From assembly GCA_039029735.1 (NCBI GenBank), contig JBCCFL010000031.1:7731-71730 (forward strand): 64,000 nt of DNA. Reading direction: 5' to 3'. Source of the stretch: CADEDH01 sp039029735. Its GTDB lineage: Bacteria; Actinomycetota; Acidimicrobiia; Acidimicrobiales; SZUA-35. Position 1 is the first letter of the stretch, and each line of letters starts with the position of its first letter. Under the pieces are notes generated by a model, which saw nothing but the letters and a program-made list of their open reading frames with translations, ran no database searches and was not told the origin of the DNA. Below are positions 17,133 through 25,360 of this stretch, piece by piece. Position numbers and translations under genes: made by a program.

Positions 17133-17600
17133 TCAGAACCCCAGGATCAGTTCGACCAGCATCGCCGGCGGCAGCCCGGCGAGGAGGAGCGGACCGAGCG
17201 GAAGTCCCCTCCCTCGTTGGTCGGGCGCGGCGCGAGCCCATCCGATGACTGTGGCCGAGCCGACCACGACGGCAACGGCGAGAAAGACGAGCCAGCTCGG
17301 GGCGGAGGCGCCGGCCATCAGCAACGCCGGGGCGACGACCACCTTGGCGTCGCCACCGCCGAGGAGGCCGGCGGCATACCCCGCCGCCAGGACTGCGAAG
17401 GCCACGAGCGCCGCCGCGACCGGAATGATGATCGACTGACCGCTGGCGATGGCACCGCCGATTGCGCCCACGAGTGCCATCACGTCGACGAAGGCGACGT
17501 CGGCGTTGTGGAGAGTCCGGCTGCGCCAATCACTGCGGATCAGACGCCAGCAGCCAACGGAGAGCGCCCCGAGCCACACGACGGCTAGAGCCGCCAGCAT
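17133..17600 (-). CDS. Prepilin peptidase (A24 family, TadV/CpaA type)
   Basis: A 155-residue membrane aspartic protease lacking the N-terminal methylase domain, as in Tad systems. Asp24 (RSDWRSRTLHN) and Asp84 in GGGDAK (81-86) are the two catalytic aspartates. Five or six helices are predicted. It would cleave the class III leader of the Flp-like pilin (22071) and the TadE-like pseudopilins of the same cluster. It is the second-last gene in the Tad strand order, 67 bases after the LysM-BTAD gene. Confidence 0.85.
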   Translation of the reverse strand: MLAALAVVWLGALSVGCWRLIRSDWRSRTLHNADVAFVDVMALVGAIGGAIASGQSIIIPVAAALVAFAVLAAGYAAGLLGGGDAKVVVAPALLMAGASAPSWLVFLAVAVVVGSATVIGWARAAPDQRGRGLPLGPLLLAGLPPAMLVELILGF

Positions 17601-17667
17601 CGGTCTCCCACTGCGACCGGCTCTGCTGTGGCCGGCTCTTGCCTGGCCGGCCCGATGGCGGAGGCGC

Positions 17668-20600
17668 TCACGTCTCCTGTTGCCGCCCGGCGTTGGTCAG
17701 GGCCACCACCATGTCCACCGTCAGCGCCGAGAACGACGGTTTGGTCTCGGGGTAGTACCGCTGCTGCTCGGCCAGGAGCCGCTTGGCCAGATCGCGAACC
17801 TCGTCGTGGCGGCCGGCGTCGGCGCTGGCCCGCATTCGGGCCCGGAAGATCGCCTCGCTCGTTGGCATGGCCCGCAACCCGTTGTCGGCGGCGGCTGCGA
17901 CAGCATCCAGGTCACCGATCGACGACCAGAGCTCGACGGCCCGGATGGTGAGCGTCTCGATCAGTTCCATCATGTGGCTGAGGAGGCCACTTCGTTCCAC
18001 CCAGGTGACAGGCGTCGACCCGAACGGCGGCCCCTGCACCAGTTGCGTTGCGTCGAGCAGCAGTGATGCGGCGACTGATGCTGGCGACTGCTCGGCAGTG
18101 TCGACCAACGCTCGAAGCTCACCCAAGTCGGTTCGCACACCCTCGACGCTGAGGCGATCCCCGTCGTCGGGATCCACCAGGAGGCGATCGGCGCCGAGGT
18201 GGGCGACGGCCACCGACACGAGACGGTCGAACTGATCCGCTGGTACCGCCCGTCCGTCCCACAGCGCCTCGATCACTGCGCCGCGGGTGGACGACTGAGA
18301 CGGCTGTAGGGCCAGAAATGCAACCAGCTCCAGGGCCCGCCCGGCGAGCGAGGGAAGTGCGTCGCACGCCGGTTCACCGAGAACGCGGATCGCGACCTCG
18401 CCGGAGTCCGCCTCCGGGTCCGACGTCGAGGGGACGGTGCCGCCCACGTCGAACCCGTCGAGGATCTCGCTCAGCGAGCGAACGTCGTGCGAACTGGACG
18501 ACGACTCCGTGGCGAGGGCAGCCAGCTGCGTGTCGAGTTCATCCAACACACCGTCATCGAGGAGCCCGCCAACGACCTGCCAGTCGAGAGGCTCGATCAC
18601 GGCATCGCCGTTGTCCGAGAGCCGGATACTGGCGCCGAGCCGCGAGGAGGACACTCCGCCGGCCAGCACGACCGCAATTCCCGAGTGGGGCTGTGCGAGG
18701 TCGAGCCACTCGTCGAGCTCCGGGCTCACGGCCGAGACGATGAACAACCTCAGCATGGTCGCCGACGCCCCGTCCCGCGCCCCTGCCTCGACGGCAGCCC
18801 TGGCGGCGGCCAGTGCCGCATCTTCTGGGGCTCGACCGCCAGCAGGAAGCCCGTCGAAGGCCGTCTCGTCCTCGGAGCCAACGACCGTTGTCATGATGTT
18901 CGACAGCGTGTCGCTCGTCGACGCGTTCAGGATCATGGCGTTGATGGCCGAGCGCACCGCCGTCGGGCTTCCGCCGATGGCGATCGTGCCGTAGCGCTCG
19001 GCGTTGATCAGCACCGCGTCGCCGCCAACAGCCGTCTCGCCGATGGTCAGCAGGCCGGGAAACGCAACGGTCTTCGCATCGGCCGGCATGGGGGACAACT
19101 CGTCGTACGGGGTGAACCACGCTGAATCGCCAGCCTGCTGCCAGCCGTCGGGCGGTGGCGGCGCCGCCTGGTCCCACACGACCGAGATACCGCAGTCGGT
19201 GCCGTTGTGCCGGCTACGGGAGAAGAGGCGAACCGCCGCTGGAGGCGTATCGGCTACCACACTCGACGATGCTGCGTGCTCGAGGCATCGGGCCGCCCAG
19301 TTGACGAATCGCTGATCGGCGCCCCTGGTCATGTCCTCGCTGACACCGGCCGGGATCGCGCTCAGGTTCGACCTGGCCCACCTGGGCCCAAAGCCGAGCC
19401 GCTGATTGCGTTGTCGCAGCATTCCGGCGAACAACGCAGCGAGGCCAGTGGCAGCCACGAGTCCGCCCGCCAGCTTCCAATCTGGCTGCGGTTCGTGCGT
19501 GGCGGCCACACCAACGCTGCCTTGGGCATCGGTGTCGTCTGGAGCTGCGCCATCGGCGCCGCCCGGGGTCGGTGGGGCATCTGACGACGCGTCGGCGCCC
19601 GTCGGCGGTCGGTACGTGATCCTTACCCCGTCGACCCCGATCGTGGACAACGAATCGTCGGCGCCGACGCTGTCATCGCCGCCAGTGCTGCCCTCGGAGG
19701 TGGAAGAGGTGGACGGCTCGGACGTCGATCTGCCGGCGTTCCCGTCAGTCGACACGTGATGCTGCAGGCCAGTGGGAAGCTCGATCACCTCGCCCGGATA
19801 GATCAGATCCGGGTCTTCGATCACGTCCGGGTTGCCTTCGACGATGGCCGCCACGTTGTCAGCGATGTCCTGGTTGGTTGCGGGCGCCTCGTTGGCCTCC
19901 AACCGGTCCTTGGCGATCGTCCAGAGGTTGTCGTCCTCGATCACGATGTGGTGACTGTCGATGACCTCCACCTCGTTCATCGGAGTGGCTGGCTGCGCTG
20001 CGGCGGGCCTGTCCTCAACCAAGCCAGCGGGAATGAGCAGTTCCATCCCGGGCCGAACGTCGACCGCAGACCGAATCTTGTCGTCGTTGAGTTCGATGAT
20101 CTTGCGAATCACGGCGTCGTCTCGCCCCGCCAATGTCCACAGTGATTCGCCTTCGGCCAATGCGTAGCGGGTGAAGCCGGCGTCGGCCGCCACCTCGGGA
20201 GACGCCGCGGTCGCGGCGTGGCTGTCGGTGGCCAGTGCAGTCGGTGTCGCTACGAGTTGAGAGCCAACTGCGCTGAGCGAAGGTGTGGCCACAGCGACCG
20301 ATGCCGCGAGGAGACCGGACGCGACCGATCTGGCGACCGCTTGAAACAGCTTCGGCACGAGGGGTGCCGAGCGGACCGCTCTCCCCTTCGCCGCCGCCGG
20401 GCCAACGACGGCGAGTTCCCAGATCAGCGCCCAGACGTACTGGATCCAGACCGCCCAGATCACCAGCGACAACGCACCGATGGCGACGTCGGCCGGCAGG
20501 TAGCGAAGCTCGATGTACTCGCGCACCTCGTCGACCGATCCCGGCAGCCGATCGAAGGGGTTGCCGAGATAGGTCCACAGCAGGAACGGAATCGCGAGGA

Positions 20601-20676
20601 TCGCGACGAGGCCGAGCAGGCCGAGGAGGAACGGGCCGAGTCGTAGCCGGCGCCGTGTTGCGGAGGCCGCCGTCAT
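17668..20676 (-). CDS. Large membrane protein with two LysM-like domains and a C-terminal BTAD domain
   Basis: A 1002-residue protein. Residues 10-85 carry two membrane helices (LGLVAILAIPFLLWTYL; LSLVIWAVWIQYVWALIWEL), a third hydrophobic stretch is near 115, and a fourth near 400 (GGLVAATGLAALFAGML). Two LysM-like segments lie between them (ALAEGESLWTLAGRDD with IIELNDDKI; VIEDDNLWTIAKDRL with IVEGNPDVI). The C-terminal 260 residues resemble a winged-helix plus BTAD (bacterial transcriptional activator) module, ending in the RMRASADAGRHDEVRDLAKR repeat. Such LysM-BTAD proteins recur next to actinobacterial Tad loci; the mechanism is not known to me. The ATG overlaps the TadE/G gene by 4 bases. 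Confidence 0.78.
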   Translation of the reverse strand: MTAASATRRRLRLGPFLLGLLGLVAILAIPFLLWTYLGNPFDRLPGSVDEVREYIELRYLPADVAIGALSLVIWAVWIQYVWALIWELAVVGPAAAKGRAVRSAPLVPKLFQAVARSVASGLLAASVAVATPSLSAVGSQLVATPTALATDSHAATAASPEVAADAGFTRYALAEGESLWTLAGRDDAVIRKIIELNDDKIRSAVDVRPGMELLIPAGLVEDRPAAAQPATPMNEVEVIDSHHIVIEDDNLWTIAKDRLEANEAPATNQDIADNVAAIVEGNPDVIEDPDLIYPGEVIELPTGLQHHVSTDGNAGRSTSEPSTSSTSEGSTGGDDSVGADDSLSTIGVDGVRITYRPPTGADASSDAPPTPGGADGAAPDDTDAQGSVGVAATHEPQPDWKLAGGLVAATGLAALFAGMLRQRNQRLGFGPRWARSNLSAIPAGVSEDMTRGADQRFVNWAARCLEHAASSSVVADTPPAAVRLFSRSRHNGTDCGISVVWDQAAPPPPDGWQQAGDSAWFTPYDELSPMPADAKTVAFPGLLTIGETAVGGDAVLINAERYGTIAIGGSPTAVRSAINAMILNASTSDTLSNIMTTVVGSEDETAFDGLPAGGRAPEDAALAAARAAVEAGARDGASATMLRLFIVSAVSPELDEWLDLAQPHSGIAVVLAGGVSSSRLGASIRLSDNGDAVIEPLDWQVVGGLLDDGVLDELDTQLAALATESSSSSHDVRSLSEILDGFDVGGTVPSTSDPEADSGEVAIRVLGEPACDALPSLAGRALELVAFLALQPSQSSTRGAVIEALWDGRAVPADQFDRLVSVAVAHLGADRLLVDPDDGDRLSVEGVRTDLGELRALVDTAEQSPASVAASLLLDATQLVQGPPFGSTPVTWVERSGLLSHMMELIETLTIRAVELWSSIGDLDAVAAAADNGLRAMPTSEAIFRARMRASADAGRHDEVRDLAKRLLAEQQRYYPETKPSFSALTVDMVVALTNAGRQQET

Positions 20677-21122
20677 GTTCCCACCCCGCTCACGCCCCGG
20701 TTGACCACAGCGGAGGCTTCGCCGACGACCGTCGAATTCAGCACCCCGGAGTGGGGAAAGATGTAGTCGACTTCGCGTGCGACCTCGACCGTGACCGTGA
20801 CTGACCCGTCGCCTCGATCGTCGTCGAAGCTGATGGCAACGACGTCGAAGCCCTGGCTCGTGACGAAGTCCTCGATCATCGCCACCGATTCGGCTTGATC
20901 GAGGCTGGCCCCCTCGGTACGCCGCACCTCGACTGCCGTGGGCTGGTTGCCCAAGCGGGCGGCCGCCGAAGCCACCGAGAACGCCTCCCGCCGTTCTGCG
21001 AGCTGCTGCGACGCCGACACGAGGTGGAGGACGATGAAGAGCAGGGCTGGCGTGATGAGGAGGAGCGGCAATCCGGCGTCTCCACGCTCGCTGTTGTCGT
21101 CGGGCCTGCGTCTCGTGACCAT
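20673..21122 (-). CDS. TadE/TadG-like pseudopilin (third of three)
   Basis: A 149-residue protein with an N-terminal GDAGLPLLLITPALLFIVLH segment: a short charged leader, then a hydrophobic helix, the organisation of TadE/TadG-like minor pseudopilins. The remainder is a small extracytoplasmic domain with SVTVTVEVAREVDYIF. The start ATG (21120-21122) overlaps the previous stop by one base. It would be processed by the prepilin peptidase and act in pilus assembly. Confidence 0.72.
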   Translation of the reverse strand: MVTRRRPDDNSERGDAGLPLLLITPALLFIVLHLVSASQQLAERREAFSVASAAARLGNQPTAVEVRRTEGASLDQAESVAMIEDFVTSQGFDVVAISFDDDRGDGSVTVTVEVAREVDYIFPHSGVLNSTVVGEASAVVNRGVSGVGT

Positions 21123-21637
21123 CAGAATCCCTGGCACTCGGCTTCGGTCGGCCACTGGCCCCGCAGGCAATCGATCGGCTCGACGCCGGTTGCAGTGATC
21201 TGCTTCTCGGCGATGGTCGCCCACGGTACGAACAACCCGACGAAGGACACGTCGCAGGTCACGGTGACGGTCGCCACCTGGCCGGGGCCGAAGTCGCCGG
21301 CGGGGGTGTCGAGTGTGGCGGTCGCGTTCGTGCATGCGGCGCCCGTGCGGGCCAACTCATCGGCGACCACGGCCTGGACGCTGCTGGCGGCGGCGGCATG
21401 ATCGTGCTCGATGGCGGCTGCTCGAGCCCCCGCGCGGGCCGCGGCTGACACGTCGCCGAAGCCTGTGAAGACCCGCATCCCGGCGACGCCGAGGCCAAGG
21501 AGCAGCAGCATGGTGATGACAGCGAAGTACGACGAGATACCGGCCGAGCCGGTTTCGTCGACGAGCAGCCGGCGGATACGGCGCTCGCCGACGGTTGGAT
21601 GGTCGTGAGCGACCCGCGAACGTGGTGTGGGGGTCAC
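21122..21637 (-). CDS. TadE-like pseudopilin (second of three)
   Basis: A 171-residue protein from GTG 21637, overlapping the preceding stop (GTGA). The leader ends in VDETGSAGISSYFAVITMLL: an Asp-Glu-x-Gly segment followed by a hydrophobic helix, as in TadE/TadF proteins. The exported part has a possible disulfide (GAACTNAT ... VTCDVS) and a C-terminal DCLRGQWPTEAECQGF with two more cysteines. A longer upstream extension is possible but less compact. Confidence 0.72.
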   Translation of the reverse strand: MTPTPRSRVAHDHPTVGERRIRRLLVDETGSAGISSYFAVITMLLLLGLGVAGMRVFTGFGDVSAAARAGARAAAIEHDHAAAASSVQAVVADELARTGAACTNATATLDTPAGDFGPGQVATVTVTCDVSFVGLFVPWATIAEKQITATGVEPIDCLRGQWPTEAECQGF

Positions 21638-22047
21638 GGTGTCACCTGAGGTTCGAACCGTTCGACCGGAGCCGACGCGGACGAGTCGAGACGAATGAAC
21701 CACAGCAGTCGGGTTTGCCCGGTCACGGTGACCTCGGCGAACTCATCGGACTTCGTAACCGTCACGTTGAGTTCACCCGGCAGCACCAGGCCGCCAGCCT
21801 GATCAAGAATGAACCCCTGCGCATAGGCGGAGCCTTGGGCTGCGGTTGCCCCTTCCTGGGCTGTGAGTACCGCAGCATCGGTTGCCGCCGCCGATGCAAC
21901 GGCGCGCACATAGACGCCAAGCAGGAGCTGGATCACCATGAAGAGCCCGAGCAGCAGGACCGGGAACAGCAACACTGACCCGACCGAGGTCTCCCCTCGC
22001 TCGTCCTTGGCTGCCGCCTGCCACCGTGTGCCGACCCAGCGCTCCAC
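21634..22047 (-). CDS. TadE-like pseudopilin (first of three)
   Basis: A 137-residue protein from GTG at 22045-22047, 23 bases after the pilin stop. The leader DERGETSVGSVLLFPVLLLG has the Gly-x-x-x-x pattern before a hydrophobic helix with Glu close to the cleavage glycine, matching TadE. The following segment AQEGATAAQGSAYAQGFI is typical of TadE/G-like proteins. Coupled by a GTGA overlap to the next pseudopilin gene. Confidence 0.74.
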   Translation of the reverse strand: MERWVGTRWQAAAKDERGETSVGSVLLFPVLLLGLFMVIQLLLGVYVRAVASAAATDAAVLTAQEGATAAQGSAYAQGFILDQAGGLVLPGELNVTVTKSDEFAEVTVTGQTRLLWFIRLDSSASAPVERFEPQVTP

Positions 22048-22070
22048 GCCGAGGGTTCCGACCGGCGCAG

Positions 22071-22271
22071 CTATCCGCCGAAGTCGACGCCTTCGACGAT
22101 GTCGCCCGCCTCGCCAATCGTGTTGGCCGCAATGAGGCCGAACGCAGCGACCGCAACCACGAGGATCCCGATCAGGATCACCGCCGATACCGACACGCCC
22201 CGCTCGTCGAGAGCGAACCGTCGAAGCTTGTCGCCCAGGCTGAGACGCGCCCAGAGATACATCTTTGTCAT
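22071..22271 (-). CDS. flp: Small Flp-like type IVb pilin
   Basis: A 66-residue prepilin, the expected length for Flp. The leader has basic residues (DKLRRFALDERG) and should be cut after Gly25, giving a mature N-terminus VSVSAVILIGILVVAVAAFG. The usual Glu at mature position 5 is missing (Ala), which is unusual since this residue normally orients subunits in the pilus. A very strong Shine-Dalgarno GGAGGAGG sits 8 bases upstream. It stands between tadC and the pseudopilins and is the probable major pilin. Confidence 0.8.
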   Translation of the reverse strand: MTKMYLWARLSLGDKLRRFALDERGVSVSAVILIGILVVAVAAFGLIAANTIGEAGDIVEGVDFGG

Positions 22272-22326
22272 TGCGTCTACCTCCTCCAGTAAGTGTATGC
22301 ATTCGATCGTGACTCGTCCCCTTGAG

Positions 22327-23187
22327 TCAGAAGTTCGCCAAACCAGCGATCGCCGGATACACGAGCCAAATGATGAAGCCGCCGGCGATTCCCGCCACCG
22401 GAATCGACATCGCCACATTGCGGGCAAGCGCGGCTGTCTTGCGATTCTCCTGCTCGCGGAGAATGAGAATCGATGCTTTGTCCTGGAGTGCCTGCCGGAC
22501 CGTTGCGGAATTCTCGCTGCTCAGGATCATCACATCACCGAACTCCACGAGCTCCCGGACGCCGACCTGCTCGCCGAGATCGCGCAACGCAACGAATGCA
22601 TTCAGTCGCGGGTCTTCTTGGGCCCGGGCCACTGCCTGGGCGAACATCCGAAAGCTCGGGCCTACCCCTTTGGAGGCGGCCTCTTCCATCGCTGTTTCGG
22701 CGCCAGCGCCGCCCGCCAACATGATCGACGCCACCTCGAGGAAGTACGACAGGGCAAGGCGCATCTCGTCGCGCCTGTCGCTCGCTTTGGTCTGACGGTC
22801 GCTGTCGGCAACAACGAGGCCGATGCCGCCCACGAGGAGGCCGAGGAGGGGAAGCCCGGCCACCAGCGGATAGGTAACGAGCAGGCGGAGCGTGATGCTC
22901 ACGAGCGCCCCCACCACGAAGCCAACCGCAGCGAAGGTCAGACGTCGCTGATTCCAGGTCGTTCTGCTCCACTCCAGGATGGCGAGATCCTCGTCGGGAG
23001 CCCTGCCACTGAGCCCATCGATTGCGTCTGCGATCGAGGTGACGAGTCCCCCTCGTTCGTGGCCGGCGCGCTGGGCGTGGCGAAGCTCGGCATCGAGCGT
23101 GGCTCGTGGCACGGCGAAGGCCCCCACCATCATGACCAGGCCCAACCCGGCCAGGACAGCGATCAGGAGTACCGAGAACACGAGCAT
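22327..23187 (-). CDS. tadC: TadC-like inner-membrane platform protein (type II secretion F family)
   Basis: A 286-residue membrane protein of the GspF/TadC family: N-terminal helix, a central pair (FAAVGFVVGALVSITLRL; LVAGLPLLGLLVGGIGLVV), a cytoplasmic helical T2SSF domain containing YFLEVASIMLAGGAGAETAM and a C-terminal helix AMSIPVAGIAGGFIIWLVYP. It overlaps tadB by three bases (TGATG). With TadB it forms the platform that couples the TadA motor to pilin polymerisation. Confidence 0.85.
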   Translation of the reverse strand: MLVFSVLLIAVLAGLGLVMMVGAFAVPRATLDAELRHAQRAGHERGGLVTSIADAIDGLSGRAPDEDLAILEWSRTTWNQRRLTFAAVGFVVGALVSITLRLLVTYPLVAGLPLLGLLVGGIGLVVADSDRQTKASDRRDEMRLALSYFLEVASIMLAGGAGAETAMEEAASKGVGPSFRMFAQAVARAQEDPRLNAFVALRDLGEQVGVRELVEFGDVMILSSENSATVRQALQDKASILILREQENRKTAALARNVAMSIPVAGIAGGFIIWLVYPAIAGLANF

Positions 23188-24041
23188 CAGCGACGCACCA
23201 CACGCGTTGCGGCGAGCAGCCTCGGCTCAGGCTGTGGCCGTCCGGCCTGGACGAGCAATGCCGTGGATCCGACCGCCATTGCCATCACCAGGCCGAGCAC
23301 GATCTGGCCTGGCACCGTGCCGTAGGGTTCGAGGAAGTCCTGGGCGATGAGGGAGATGATCACGCCGAGCACTCCGATGGAGATGACCATGGCTCGGGCC
23401 TCTGCGTACAGCTGCGACCGTTGTGTCTCGATCTGGAGAACCGCAGCGTTGCGAGCGCGCGCCTGCTCTGCGGTTTTGGCGAGGAGGCCGGGCAGATCAC
23501 GGGCCTGACTCTCGCTGGCGGCGACGAGGGCCAGGACCACGAGGTCAGAGGTCGGGTGGGCGAGGGACGCCCCGAAGGCGCGAAGCGCATCGGCCTGGTT
23601 GATCGTGCGCTGCATCGAGGCGAGGCGTACGACGTCGTCGCGAACTGGCAGGGGTGCAACAGTGGTGGTGGCCTCGATCGCCTGACTGAGACCGGCCCCA
23701 CTGGCCAGTGCATCCTTCACCATGTCGACCCAGGTGGAGATGGCCTCGGTCACCTCGTGGTAGCGATGGCGTTCGGCTGATGCCAGCCGCCACAATCTTC
23801 CGATCCACACGAAGGCTCCCAGTCCGAGCCCGAGCGCGAGCCAACCGCTGATCCACCACATCAATCCGGTCACGGCCAGTTGGGTGCCAACCCACGGCAG
23901 CAGTGGGCGATAGTGCACCTGGGTACGCAGGTTGAGCGCCTGGCTCGGTTTCTCCGCCGGGGTGGCGACGATCGACCAGACCATCACGATGAGCCCGAGG
24001 GTCAACAGCGCGGCGAGCGCGCCGCCCGCCACAACCGTCAT
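23187..24041 (-). CDS. tadB: TadB-like inner-membrane platform protein
   Basis: A 284-residue TadB/GspF relative. An N-terminal helix pair is followed by the T2SSF domain (STWVDMVKDALASGAGLSQAIE; ASESQARDLPGLLAKTAEQ), and two C-terminal helices (MVISIGVLGVIISLIAQDFL; IVLGLVMAMAVGSTALLVQ). The ATG is at 24039-24041 with a 4-base overlap to tadA. Confidence 0.85.
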   Translation of the reverse strand: MTVVAGGALAALLTLGLIVMVWSIVATPAEKPSQALNLRTQVHYRPLLPWVGTQLAVTGLMWWISGWLALGLGLGAFVWIGRLWRLASAERHRYHEVTEAISTWVDMVKDALASGAGLSQAIEATTTVAPLPVRDDVVRLASMQRTINQADALRAFGASLAHPTSDLVVLALVAASESQARDLPGLLAKTAEQARARNAAVLQIETQRSQLYAEARAMVISIGVLGVIISLIAQDFLEPYGTVPGQIVLGLVMAMAVGSTALLVQAGRPQPEPRLLAATRVVRR

Positions 24042-25360
24042 TGGGCCAACCCCGCCACGCCTGCGTTCGCGCGGTAGAGCGCGTCGAGCTCGAGGCCAGC
24101 GTTGGCGAGCCGCGTGGCGAGAGCCTCGGAGAACGGCGACGTCTTCTGGTACCCGAACTGGCTGCCGGCCGATCGGTAGATCTGGTTGATGGTCGCCTGT
24201 TGGCCGTCGAAGCCGGCCACCTCGATGACCTCGGTGATCGACCGGTGCCCTGCGCCGTCCTTGGCCGTGTGGATGATGAGATCGACACCCTCGGCGATGA
24301 GGTTGTTGGCCACCTGCAGACTCAACTGGGCGCTCGACATGGCCAGCATCAACGCGAGCTTGGCCACCCCACCTCGGGCCGACTCGGCGTGCACCGTGGT
24401 CAATGACGAGTGGCCCGACGTCATCGCCTTCAACATCTCGGCCGCGGTGTCGCCGTCTCGGCACTCGCCGACCGAGAACCAGTCGGGTCGGTGGCGGAGG
24501 GTCTGGCGGACCATCACCGACATCGGCACTTCGCCTTCCCCCTCGGCGTTTGCCTCCCTCACCTCGAAGGAGTGAAACAGCGGGTGGCGCTGGCGGTGCC
24601 ACATGTCGATCTCGGCCGTGTCCTCGATGATCACCACGTTCTTCTCGGGGCCCAGTTCGTCAAGGCAGGCGCGGGCAAGTGTGGTCTTGCCGGCGCCAGT
24701 GGCGCCGACGAACACGATTCGCATCAGCTCGCAGCGCATCGAGGCTCGCAGGAGCTCGCCGACGTGGGGTGGCAGCATCGACCGGCGTACAAGATCGTCG
24801 ATCGTGACGTGATTGATGGTGTTGCGGCGGAGGTTGAACACGGCCCGTTGCGACACGGAGCGAACGGCGCTCAACCGCATCCCGGCCCGAAGCCGTAGCA
24901 CGAGGAGGGGGGCGCCGGCGTTGAACTGACGCTCGGTGAGGCCACGGTTTCGGGCCATGTCGGCCAACCAGTCGAGCATCGCCTGTTCCGAAGGCCACAG
25001 ATCGTGGACGACAGCAGAGGGCTGGCCGTGCTTGTCGACCTGCACGTAGTCGTAGTGGCCGTAGATCTCCTCGACGTCCTCGTCGGCGAGGAGGTCCTCG
25101 ATCGGGCCGAGCCCGGTCACGAAGCGAACGACTCGCACCAGGAGTGAGCGTTCCTCGTTGGTGGTCAGCAGGGCGAGACCGAGGCTGCTGCGTCGCTTGG
25201 CCTCCTCGGTCAGCCCGCGCGACACCTCATCGACGACGAGGGCTTCGAGCGCTTGCTCGGACAGGCGGGCCTGGCCGCTTCCGAGGTTGTCGGCTTGGGC
25301 GTCCTGGATGGCGACCCGTGCTCGGTCGACAAGGGCATCGAACAACTGATCAGAGGTCAT
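24038..25360 (-). CDS. tadA: TadA/CpaF-type secretion ATPase
   Basis: A 440-residue hexameric motor ATPase. Walker A GATGAGKT is at residues 219-226, followed by the Asp box (NVVIIEDTAEIDMWHRQRH), Walker B region and the His box (GHSSLTTVHAESARGG). Length and the N-terminal helical domain match CpaF/TadA. It powers pilus assembly by the TadB/TadC platform. ATGA overlaps on both sides place it in the middle of a tightly coupled operon. Confidence 0.93.
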   Translation of the reverse strand: MTSDQLFDALVDRARVAIQDAQADNLGSGQARLSEQALEALVVDEVSRGLTEEAKRRSSLGLALLTTNEERSLLVRVVRFVTGLGPIEDLLADEDVEEIYGHYDYVQVDKHGQPSAVVHDLWPSEQAMLDWLADMARNRGLTERQFNAGAPLLVLRLRAGMRLSAVRSVSQRAVFNLRRNTINHVTIDDLVRRSMLPPHVGELLRASMRCELMRIVFVGATGAGKTTLARACLDELGPEKNVVIIEDTAEIDMWHRQRHPLFHSFEVREANAEGEGEVPMSVMVRQTLRHRPDWFSVGECRDGDTAAEMLKAMTSGHSSLTTVHAESARGGVAKLALMLAMSSAQLSLQVANNLIAEGVDLIIHTAKDGAGHRSITEVIEVAGFDGQQATINQIYRSAGSQFGYQKTSPFSEALATRLANAGLELDALYRANAGVAGLAQ

